NCBI GenBank assembly: GCA_964413185.1
Contig: CAYPSX010000181.1
Location: 1-8,191 of the forward strand
DNA from: Salinivirga sp964413185
Lineage (GTDB): Bacteria > Bacteroidota > Bacteroidia > Bacteroidales > Salinivirgaceae
DNA length: 8,191 nt
Direction: 5' to 3'
The translations under genes and the position numbers were made by a program. Shown here one piece after another: positions 1 through 6,282 of the stretch. Each line of letters opens with the position of its first letter. Within the stretch, counting starts at the first letter, position 1. The notes beneath the pieces are model-generated. The model searched no databases. It worked only from the letters and a program-made list of their open reading frames with translations, and had not been told where the DNA came from.

Positions 1-1052
1 TCTTGTAGCTCTTTGGTTCCAGCCAGCAAGGTAAAGAAAGAATTGAAGAAATTATCTGTTTTTGTTTTCACATAAGCATCAAGCAGAAACTGTAGTTTGA
101 TGCCGGGAATTCCGCTAGAATGCTGTATCGGGTCTCTTAAAGATACGCCATAGCATTTTTCACCCATGTGCTTGGGGTTAGATGCACCCGGGCCTGGAAG
201 CGGAAGAAAAGTATAATCCTTTGGCCTGTATTCCGGGTGCCCGTATATCTGGAAAGGAAATTTTGTGCCGCGGCCAACACTCATTACTGTTCCCTCGAAC
301 AATCCAAGAGAAGGATACAGATAAATTGCCTGCATGTTTGGTAAATTTGGCGACGGTGCTACAGGTACATCATACATATCTTCATGTGAATAGTTATCGC
401 ATTTAATTATTGATAATTTGCAGGGCTGCTCAATCCAGCCTTCGCCATTAATCATTTTTGCCAATTCGCCTACTGTAAGACCATGTACTAAAGGTATTGG
501 ATGCATCCCGACAAATGATTTATGTTTAGGCTCAAGCACCGGGCCATCAACATAATAACCATTCGGATTTGGGCGGTCAAGCACTAATAACGGTACGTTG
601 TTTTCCGCACAGGCCTCCATTACATAGTGCAGAGTAGAGATATAAGTATAAAACCGTACCCCAACATCCTGAATATCAAAAATTAAAATATCTAATTGTT
701 GAACTATTTTACTTTCCGGTTTTTTATTACTGCCATAAAGTGAAACTACGGGTAATCCTGTTTTTTGATCAATTGAGTTTTTAATGTGTTTTCCGGCATC
801 GGCTATGCCGCGAAACCCATGTTCAGGGGAGAAAATATAACGAACATCGATCCCGGCATTTAAAAGGGAGTCAACCAGATGAGTATAGACAATAATCCCG
901 GTGTGATTGGTCACAACACCAACTTTTTTATTTTTCAATAGGGGAAAATATAAATCTGTCCTTTGTGCAGCAGGAGTAATTTCCTGGGCCAGTCCGCTAA
1001 AAAGAGGAAGAAAAAAAAGGCAAATCCCGATGAATAGACTATTTTTGCGCAT
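1..1052 (-). CDS. namZ: NamZ-like exo-beta-N-acetylmuramidase (DUF1343, GH171), C-terminus cut by window edge
   Basis: This is a secreted DUF1343 protein. Characterised members (NamZ, family GH171) release MurNAc from the non-reducing ends of peptidoglycan fragments for cell-wall recycling or scavenging. The reading frame stays open from ATG at 1052 to base 1, giving 350 codons; family members are usually about 400-430 residues, so roughly the last 50-80 are missing. The start is supported by a good signal peptide: MRKN, a hydrophobic core at residues 5-21, and likely cleavage after GLA (residue 22). Family blocks in order are VGVVTNHTG near 47-55, SPEHGFRG at 75-82 (E77 is my candidate for the catalytic glutamate), FDIQDVGVRFYTY at 125-137, LDRPNPNG at 158-165, PLVHGLTVGE at 187-196, SPNLPNMQ at 234-241 and FEGTVMSVGRGT at 252-263. 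I saw no lipobox cysteine, so a periplasmic or exported soluble protein is inferred. It is transcribed away from the LolE-like permease. Family assignment is very secure; the exact substrate is inferred from homologues. Confidence 0.93.
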   Translation of the reverse strand, partial: MRKNSLFIGICLFFLPLFSGLAQEITPAAQRTDLYFPLLKNKKVGVVTNHTGIIVYTHLVDSLLNAGIDVRYIFSPEHGFRGIADAGKHIKNSIDQKTGLPVVSLYGSNKKPESKIVQQLDILIFDIQDVGVRFYTYISTLHYVMEACAENNVPLLVLDRPNPNGYYVDGPVLEPKHKSFVGMHPIPLVHGLTVGELAKMINGEGWIEQPCKLSIIKCDNYSHEDMYDVPVAPSPNLPNMQAIYLYPSLGLFEGTVMSVGRGTKFPFQIYGHPEYRPKDYTFLPLPGPGASNPKHMGEKCYGVSLRDPIQHSSGIPGIKLQFLLDAYVKTKTDNFFNSFFTLLAGTKELQ

Positions 1053-1194
1053 AAACAATGATGATATAACCGCAATATTACAAAATAATTTGAAATTTGG
1101 TTTGATAAATGAGATTTTGCTTCATTTTTTAAATTGTTAATTATTGAATCTATTTGTCGACGTGCAAAACGAAAAAGAATAATCTTGAATAATA
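1053..1194. promoter_or_regulatory. Divergent intergenic region between namZ and the LolE-like permease
   Basis: These 142 AT-rich bases separate two divergently transcribed genes, so both promoters are expected here. No perfect Bacteroidota -7 box (TAnnTTTG) is visible on either strand. The closest plus-strand matches are TCTATTTG at 1149-1156 and TAATCTTG at 1180-1187, each one base off consensus; the second would leave almost no leader before the ATG at 1195. Neither has a convincing TTG about 20 bases upstream. No strong Shine-Dalgarno sequence precedes either start, which is usual for this phylum. The assignment rests mainly on gene orientation. Confidence 0.35.
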
Positions 1195-2442
1195 ATGAAG
1201 TTTGCCTTATTCATAGCACAACGTTATAGCAAAAATACCAGTAGCGATCGGGTTTTAATGTCGAAACCTATGATGCGTATCGCTACATTTGGTATTGTAA
1301 TCGGTATGGCTGTAATGATTGCTGCAGTGGCTATCATTACCGGATTTAAACAGCAGATAACTGAAAAAGTCACTGGTTTTAGTTCGCATATTCAATTGGT
1401 AAACAGGGATATGAACCAGTCTTATGAGGCTATTCCTATTACAAATAATTGGGATTATCTTAACGAAATTCCGCATTACGATGGAGTTGAAAATTTATAC
1501 CCTTACGTTACTAAACCCGGTGTAATAAAAGAGAATGATGAAATTGAAGCCATTATTCTAAAAGGGATTGATCACTCCTATGATTGGTCATTTTTCGACC
1601 GGTACATGGTAACAGGCTCTGTCCTCAAAATTGATACTGCAGAAAAAAACAGCGGCATTGTTTTATCTGCCTACATCGCTAATCGGCTTAATCTTAATGT
1701 GGGTGATGATGTAGATATGTTTTTTATGCAAAATCCGGTTCGGATGAGAAGGTTTGTTCTCGAGGGAATTTATGAAACCAACCTGAAAGCGTACGATGAG
1801 CTTTATGCCATGGTTGATTTGAGGCATCTTCAAAAATTAAATAGCTGGAATCCCAATCAATACTCAGGTTTCGAAATTAAAGTAGAAAAGTTTAATGAGC
1901 TTGAGAAAATAGAAATGAAAATAAGCAAACGAATTGCCCTTGATTTTAATGAAAATAATGAATCTTTGGAAGCCATATCTACACTTGAAATAGCCCCACA
2001 GATATATGACTGGCTACAATTGCAGAACATGAATGTTTGGGTCATACTTATTCTGATAACAATGGTTGCCGGAATTAATATGGTTACCGGATTACTGATT
2101 AATATTCTGGAAAAAACAAATCAGATTGGATTGTTTAAGGCTCTGGGGGCGCGCGATAAGCAAATTATGCAGATATTTCTGTTTAATGCCGGCAGAATTA
2201 TTGGGAAAGGAATGCTTTGGGGTAATATAATTGGCATAGGGCTTTGTTTTGTTCAATACCAATGGGGTATAATAAAACTCGACCCGGACAACTATTATTT
2301 GTCAGAAGTTCCGGTAAATTTTAACTGGCTGTTTATATTATTGCTTAATGCCGGAGCATTTACTGTTAATATAATTATGATGTTGCTGCCGGCAATGATT
2401 GTTTCAAGAATTCGTCCGGTTCAGGCTATTTCTTTTGATTAG
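1195..2442 (+). CDS. LolC/LolE-like ABC transporter permease (lipoprotein release)
   Basis: This 415-residue inner-membrane permease has the layout of the LolC/LolE/MacB group, which pulls mature lipoproteins from the inner membrane and hands them to a periplasmic carrier. The N-terminal cytoplasmic stretch (residues 1-27) is followed by membrane segment 1 (about 28-50), ending in the family-typical ITGF. A large periplasmic MacB-PCD-like domain spans about 51-275. Three further membrane segments lie at about 280-305, 335-358 and 377-403. The loop after segment 2, IGLFKALGARDKQI at 311-324, is the FtsX-family coupling region that contacts the ATPase. The protein ends RIRPVQAISFD, also typical. 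Length matches LolC/E (about 400-415). The start ATG at 1195 gives the usual short N-terminus before segment 1. No LolD ATPase or carrier gene is adjacent, so its partner must be encoded elsewhere. The 3' end overlaps a convergent small gene by 17 bases. LolC versus LolE cannot be decided; Bacteroidota often carry LolC/E homologues away from lolD. Confidence 0.88.
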   Translation: MKFALFIAQRYSKNTSSDRVLMSKPMMRIATFGIVIGMAVMIAAVAIITGFKQQITEKVTGFSSHIQLVNRDMNQSYEAIPITNNWDYLNEIPHYDGVENLYPYVTKPGVIKENDEIEAIILKGIDHSYDWSFFDRYMVTGSVLKIDTAEKNSGIVLSAYIANRLNLNVGDDVDMFFMQNPVRMRRFVLEGIYETNLKAYDELYAMVDLRHLQKLNSWNPNQYSGFEIKVEKFNELEKIEMKISKRIALDFNENNESLEAISTLEIAPQIYDWLQLQNMNVWVILILITMVAGINMVTGLLINILEKTNQIGLFKALGARDKQIMQIFLFNAGRIIGKGMLWGNIIGIGLCFVQYQWGIIKLDPDNYYLSEVPVNFNWLFILLLNAGAFTVNIIMMLLPAMIVSRIRPVQAISFD

Positions 2443-2644
2443 GTTTTTGATCAATGGTTTGATACAAGTCTTTTTTGATTTGTTGAACCTCAGAATCAAT
2501 ACTTTTAATGGTGAGGTTTATTTGATCTAATGTATCAACTTCTGCTTCACGTAATTTGCGTTTAAGTTGAAATATTTGTATCAAAAGAAATATGACAAGA
2601 ATGAAAATCAGGATAAGTCCGCCCAGAATGAATGTATTTTCCAT
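2426..2644 (-). CDS. Small membrane-anchored coiled-coil protein, function unknown
   Basis: I do not recognise a family. The chosen start at 2644 gives 72 residues. Residues 1-4 are followed by a single strongly hydrophobic segment at about 5-26, then a positively charged stop-transfer patch (KRKLR, 28-32), then an amphipathic, charged helix of about 33-65 with heptad-like I/L spacing, and a lysine-rich tail. This suggests a bitopic inner-membrane protein with a cytoplasmic coiled coil. The same frame is open upstream to an ATG at 2698, but the 18 extra residues are charged and would bury the membrane segment, so I prefer 2644. Its last 17 bases are antisense to the end of the LolE-like permease gene. 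A candidate promoter lies upstream at 2754-2785. The sensible membrane/coiled-coil composition and the absence of any competing gene over 2443-2644 argue that it is real, but it is short and unproven. Confidence 0.62.
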   Translation of the reverse strand: MENTFILGGLILIFILVIFLLIQIFQLKRKLREAEVDTLDQINLTIKSIDSEVQQIKKDLYQTIDQKPNQKK

Positions 2645-2676
2645 AGTTTTTTGTTTAAAAATAAAACAATAATCTC

Positions 2677-2707
2677 TTTTACGCAATGCTAAAATCACCT
2701 ATTTTTG
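2677..2707 (+). promoter_or_regulatory. Candidate promoter for the lptB-DUF5686 operon
   Basis: TATTTTTG at 2700-2707 fits the Bacteroidota -7 consensus TAnnTTTG. TTTT at 2677-2680, three of four bases of the -33 element TTTG, lies 19 bases upstream. Transcription would start near 2712, leaving a leader of about 128 bases before the lptB ATG at 2840. The two candidate promoters in this gap would give overlapping divergent transcripts. The call is weak because the -33 element is imperfect. Confidence 0.3.
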
Positions 2708-2753
2708 TTCATTACAAATAGAAAATGGTTGATTTCTATTATTTAGCATATAG

Positions 2754-2785
2754 CAAAGATAATAAATTTATGCTGTTGATTTCAA
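2754..2785 (-). promoter_or_regulatory. Candidate Bacteroidota-type promoter for the small coiled-coil gene
   Basis: Read on the minus strand, TATCTTTG at 2761-2754 matches the -7 consensus TAnnTTTG exactly. A TTG at 2785-2783 lies upstream with a 21-base spacer, close to the usual 19-20. Transcription would start near 2749 and leave a leader of about 105 bases before the ATG at 2644. An inverted repeat, AGCATA at 2745-2750 and TATGCT at 2769-2774, brackets the -7 box. In AT-rich DNA such matches occur by chance, so this is a candidate only. Confidence 0.4.
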
Positions 2786-2839
2786 CCAACATGTAATTAC
2801 CTTTTTTATTAATTCAATTCTTTTAAGAGAATATTGCTA

Positions 2840-3577
2840 ATGAAGACTTTATATACGAAAAATATTGTAAAAAAATATCGTAACCGTACGGTTGTTAAAG
2901 GAGTATCTATCCAGGTAAAACAAGGTGAAATAGTTGGTCTGTTGGGTCCGAACGGAGCCGGAAAAACAACCTCGTTCTATATGATCGTAGGCCTGGTAAG
3001 CCCCAATGCAGGCAAGATTTTTCTCGATGATCGGGATATTACCGGAGAACCCGTTTATAACCGTGCCAAAATGGGTGTTGGTTATTTGGCGCAGGAAGCA
3101 TCTGTGTTCCGGAAAATGACCGTTGAAGACAATATTATGTCGGTTATGGAAATGGCCAAATACAGTAAAGCAGAAAGAAAACGAAGGCTGGAAAGTCTGC
3201 TGGAGGAGTTTAACCTGACCCAACGAAGAAAAAACCTCGGAATACAACTTTCCGGAGGCGAACGCAGACGGACCGAAATTGCCCGGGCTCTTGCACTCGA
3301 CCCCTCTTTTATATTGTTGGATGAACCCTTTGCAGGCGTCGACCCAATTGCAGTAGAAGATATTCAGGAAATTGTATTTCAATTAAAAGACCGTAAGATA
3401 GGTATACTCATTACCGACCATAATGTGCAGGAAACCCTTTCCATTACAGACAGAGCTTATTTGCTTTTTGAAGGTTCAATTTTAAAAGCTGGTAGTGCAG
3501 AGGATTTGGCCAATGATGAACAAGTTCGCAAGCTCTATCTGGGACAAAACTTCCAGCTAAGAAAAAACAAAGAATGA
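2840..3577 (+). CDS. lptB: LPS export ABC transporter ATP-binding protein LptB
   Basis: This cytoplasmic ATPase powers the LptB2FG complex, which extracts lipopolysaccharide from the inner membrane and pushes it along the Lpt bridge to the outer membrane. The 245-residue protein has every ABC motif: Walker A GPNGAGKT at 36-43, the Q-loop in GYLAQEASVFRKMTVEDNI at 81-99 (Q85), signature LSGGERRR at 137-144, Walker B FILLDEP at 157-163, D-loop GVD at 166-168 and switch histidine H194 in ITDHNVQ. The Q-loop stretch, reading close to GYLPQEASIFRRL of E. coli LptB, separates it from LivF/LivG-type relatives. Length is normal for LptB (about 240). I chose ATG at 2840, preceded by a weak purine stretch (AAGAGA at 2825-2830), over an in-frame TTG at 2834. 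Its stop overlaps the start of the next gene (ATGA), implying translational coupling. No lptA, lptC, lptF or lptG is in the window. Confidence 0.95.
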   Translation: MKTLYTKNIVKKYRNRTVVKGVSIQVKQGEIVGLLGPNGAGKTTSFYMIVGLVSPNAGKIFLDDRDITGEPVYNRAKMGVGYLAQEASVFRKMTVEDNIMSVMEMAKYSKAERKRRLESLLEEFNLTQRRKNLGIQLSGGERRRTEIARALALDPSFILLDEPFAGVDPIAVEDIQEIVFQLKDRKIGILITDHNVQETLSITDRAYLLFEGSILKAGSAEDLANDEQVRKLYLGQNFQLRKNKE

Positions 3578-6057
3578 GTTTTAAGCATATCTGCATATTG
3601 TTCTTTTTCGTTGTAGTATTTGCCCCTTTTATGCAAGCTCAAACAAAAGTTCGTGGATTGATAACTGATAGCGAAACCGGTGAGCCGCTTCCTTTTGTAA
3701 ATGTTTCCTTTAAAGGTACAACGGTAGGAGTAATAACAGATTTCGACGGCAAATATTTCATCGAAACCCGAAGTCCGGTCGACTCCATCGTATTTTCTTA
3801 TGTAGGTTACAATAAACAAACTTATGCTGTAAATCAGAACAATTTTCAAATCATCGACCTAAAAATGGTGCCAAGTAGCGTGCAACTAGACGAAATAGTT
3901 GTTTTGCCCGGGGAGAACCCTGCTCACGTTTTACTACGCAGAATTGATGAAAACCGACAGAGAAACGATATTGAACGATACGATACTTACAAATACGAGG
4001 TTTATAATAAAATGGAAATTGACCTCAGTAATGTTGATGAAAACTTTAAAGATAAAAGGGTAGTCAAACAATTTCAATTTGTTTTTGATTATGTTGATAC
4101 AAGTACAATTACCGGAAAAAGTTACCTTCCTGTTTTTATCACAGAAACCGTTTCGGATTATTATTACCAGAAATCACCGCAAAAAGAAAAGGAGATAATT
4201 CGTGGAAGCAATATCAGTGGTGTAAAAGATGAGAAAATATCTGAATTTACCGGGCAAATGTATCTGAAGCTGAATATTTATGAAAACTTTATGAGTATAT
4301 TCGGAAAGGGGTTTATAAGCCCCATAGCCAGTTTTGGAAAGATATACTATAAATATTATTTGGTTGATTCAGCCTATATAGACAATAGTTGGTGTTACCA
4401 AATATCTTTTAAGCCTAAAAGAAAACAAGAGCCAACTTTTAAAGGCGATTTTTGGGTGCACGATACAACCTATGCTATCAAAAAAGTAAATATTCGTATA
4501 ACCAACGATGCTCACCTGAATTTTGTGAACGATTTGTACGCAGAGATGGATTATCAAAAGGTTCAGGATTCACTATGGTTTCTTAAACGCGAACATTACT
4601 TCATCGACTTCAATATTGCCGAAAAAACAACAGGCGTTTTTGGACACAAAACCACTTCCTACCGCGATGTAAAATTAAATATCGAGATCCCCGAAAACTT
4701 TTTTAATCCCCGGGTCAAACAGGAAACTCTTGCACACGATAGTGTAACAGAAAAAGATCTGGCGTTCTGGCAGGCAAACCGACATGAAAAACTTACAACA
4801 AAAGAGCAGAAAATATACAATATGGTTGACTCCATAAAACAGGTTCCTGTTTTTCAGACCTGGGTAGATATGGTAAACACCTTAATAACCGGCCATTACA
4901 TCATCGGGTTTTGGGAGATAGGCCCGTATTACAAACTATACAGTTATAATGCAATAGAAGGACACCGGTTTCGGTTTGGCGGCCGCACAAGCAACGACTT
5001 TAGTACCAAAGTGATGGTTACCTCTCATTTGGCTTACGGGAGCCGGGATGAGCGTCTGAAAGGACACCTTGGAACCATTTATATGCTCAATAAAAATCCG
5101 CGCCGGTCTACGGGTTTCGATGTAAAACACGACATGGAACAGCTGGGCATCAGTGAAAATGCTTTTACCCAGGATAATATTCTGGCTTCTTTGCTACGAC
5201 GAACTTATAATAAAAAACTAACCATGGTCAATGAAGCCAAAGTCTTTTATGAACATGAGTGGTACCAGGGTTTTTCAAATACACTCACGTTACAAACCCG
5301 GCGTATTTTCGGAACAGAACATGTTCCATTTGATGTAGTAAGAAATGGCGATACAACAACCTTATCTCAGGTTTCAAGCACAGAAATCCGGTTAAATACA
5401 CGCTTCGCCTATAATGAAAAATTTCTTATGGGCGAATTTGAACGAGTTAGCCTGGGAACAAAATATCCGGTGCTTAATTTCGATATGATTGTCGGGCTGA
5501 AAGATGTCCTGAAAAGCAAGCACCAATATTTTAAACTTCATGCAAGCGTAGACCATAATTTTAATATAAACCCCATAGGTGAATTTCGTTATATTGTTGA
5601 TGCCGGTTACTATTTTGGTACAGCTCCTTACCCGCTTCTTCAACTACATGAAGGAAATGAAACTTATGCCTACGATGATTACGCCTTCAACATGATGAAC
5701 TATTACGAGTTTGTTAGCGACAGGTACGTGAGCGTGTTGGCTGAGCACCATTTCAATGGTTTCTTTTTAAATCGCATCCCGCTATTCAGAAAATTGAAAT
5801 GGCGCGAGGTAATAGCTGCAAAAGGCCTCATAGGAAGAGTAAGTGAACAAAATAAGCAGGAGATGATATTACCCGGTAATTTACGCGGACTAAAAGAACC
5901 CTATATGGAGGCAAGTGTGGGTGTTGAAAATATCTTTCGTCTTTTTCGCATAGATGCCATGTGGCGCCTGTCGTATCTGGAGCCTCCGCCAAATGCTGAA
6001 AATTATACAAAAATACCTAAATTTGGTATCAGGGCACAGTTGAAAGTAGAATTCTAA
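3574..6057 (+). CDS. DUF5686 / carboxypeptidase-regulatory-like outer-membrane beta-barrel protein
   Basis: This 827-residue protein is of a type common in Bacteroidota. A signal peptide occupies residues 1-22, with probable cleavage after MQA before QTK. A carboxypeptidase-regulatory-like (CarboxypepD_reg/CNA-B fold) domain covers about 25-100, with GLITDSETGEPLPFVNVSFKG at its start and a DFDGKYFI beta-turn at 57-64. The remainder matches the DUF5686 pattern: NPAHVLLRRIDENR near 115-128, a Tyr/Lys-rich segment after it, a long soluble region to about 440, then alternating beta-strands with many aromatic residues. The last residues, ending KVEF with a terminal phenylalanine, look like the C-terminal signal that the BAM complex recognises, so outer-membrane insertion is inferred. 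There is no TonB-dependent plug domain that I can see, so it is not a classic SusC. Its molecular role is unknown. The ATG overlaps the lptB stop by four bases, and no Shine-Dalgarno is needed if ribosomes reinitiate. That pairing hints at an outer-membrane or LPS-related job but does not prove it. Confidence 0.88.
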   Translation: MSFKHICILFFFVVVFAPFMQAQTKVRGLITDSETGEPLPFVNVSFKGTTVGVITDFDGKYFIETRSPVDSIVFSYVGYNKQTYAVNQNNFQIIDLKMVPSSVQLDEIVVLPGENPAHVLLRRIDENRQRNDIERYDTYKYEVYNKMEIDLSNVDENFKDKRVVKQFQFVFDYVDTSTITGKSYLPVFITETVSDYYYQKSPQKEKEIIRGSNISGVKDEKISEFTGQMYLKLNIYENFMSIFGKGFISPIASFGKIYYKYYLVDSAYIDNSWCYQISFKPKRKQEPTFKGDFWVHDTTYAIKKVNIRITNDAHLNFVNDLYAEMDYQKVQDSLWFLKREHYFIDFNIAEKTTGVFGHKTTSYRDVKLNIEIPENFFNPRVKQETLAHDSVTEKDLAFWQANRHEKLTTKEQKIYNMVDSIKQVPVFQTWVDMVNTLITGHYIIGFWEIGPYYKLYSYNAIEGHRFRFGGRTSNDFSTKVMVTSHLAYGSRDERLKGHLGTIYMLNKNPRRSTGFDVKHDMEQLGISENAFTQDNILASLLRRTYNKKLTMVNEAKVFYEHEWYQGFSNTLTLQTRRIFGTEHVPFDVVRNGDTTTLSQVSSTEIRLNTRFAYNEKFLMGEFERVSLGTKYPVLNFDMIVGLKDVLKSKHQYFKLHASVDHNFNINPIGEFRYIVDAGYYFGTAPYPLLQLHEGNETYAYDDYAFNMMNYYEFVSDRYVSVLAEHHFNGFFLNRIPLFRKLKWREVIAAKGLIGRVSEQNKQEMILPGNLRGLKEPYMEASVGVENIFRLFRIDAMWRLSYLEPPPNAENYTKIPKFGIRAQLKVEF

Positions 6058-6156
6058 GATTACGCTATCGTGAATTAATACTGTCGAGAAAAATGAAAGT
6101 AGTATGGGAAAATTTTATAAATAATAGATATTAATTGTGTGTTTTTCCTGTATTTT

Positions 6157-6177
6157 GAATAAGAGGTTATTCTTTTA
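6157..6177 (+). terminator. Weak candidate terminator after the DUF5686 gene
   Basis: GAATAA at 6157-6162 pairs with TTATTC at 6167-6172 around a GAGG loop and is followed by TTTTA. The stem is six pairs, only one of them G-C, so it would be a weak intrinsic terminator. Its place, about 100 bases after the DUF5686 stop and before the ygeY gene, fits a boundary between two operons. Confidence 0.27.
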
Positions 6178-6180
6178 TTC

Positions 6181-6200
6181 TGCAAAACGCCTTTTTTGCA
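6181..6200. promoter_or_regulatory. 20-base dyad upstream of ygeY, possible operator or hairpin
   Basis: TGCAAAA at 6181-6187 and TTTTGCA at 6194-6200 form a perfect seven-base inverted repeat around a six-base centre. No T-run follows, so a terminator is unlikely. It sits just upstream of the -7-like TATATTTA at 6210-6217, where a regulator could bind. Function is inferred from position only. Confidence 0.28.
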
Positions 6201-6282
6201 TAAAATCACTATATTTAGGGCTGCTTTTATAAATTACGATATAAAACACACACTTTTTAAAAATATTAAATCATAAATAATT

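Larger units (their letters stand above)
6058..6282. other. Intergenic region upstream of ygeY, with hairpins and an inverted repeat
   Basis: These 225 AT-rich bases hold no credible gene. They contain two small hairpins (6157-6172 and 6181-6200). They also hold a separated 10-base perfect inverted repeat, TGTGTGTTTT at 6136-6145 and AAAACACACA at 6243-6252. The promoter of the ygeY operon should be here; the nearest -7-like sequence is TATATTTA at 6210-6217, one base off TAnnTTTG, with no well-spaced -33 element. No Shine-Dalgarno precedes the ygeY ATG; the 20 bases before it are A/T only apart from one C. Confidence 0.5.

Noticed and set aside
182..406. Plus-strand open frame of 74 codons
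   Set aside because: It lies antisense to namZ, whose frame carries a full set of family motifs; the plus-strand product has no recognisable features.
907..1140. Plus-strand open frame of 77 codons reaching into the divergent intergenic region
   Set aside because: Most of it is antisense to the namZ signal-peptide region, and its composition looks random.
2645..2698. Longer start (ATG at 2698) for the small coiled-coil protein
   Set aside because: It would add 18 charged residues before the membrane segment; the ATG at 2644 gives a normal signal-anchor layout.
2834..2839. TTG start six bases upstream for lptB
   Set aside because: The ATG at 2840 gives the usual LptB N-terminus and is better spaced from the AAGAGA stretch; TTG starts are rare in this phylum.
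2849..3382. Minus-strand open frame of 177 codons opposite lptB
   Set aside because: lptB is certain from its complete ABC motifs; the antisense product is Phe/Tyr/Cys-rich, as expected from a mirrored coding frame.
3535..3849. Minus-strand open frame of 104 codons across the lptB/DUF5686 junction
   Set aside because: It is antisense to two well-supported coding regions and has no recognisable domain.
6181..6200. The TGCAAAA/TTTTGCA hairpin as a transcription terminator
   Set aside because: It is A/T-rich and no T-run follows the 3' arm, so an operator or chance dyad is likelier.
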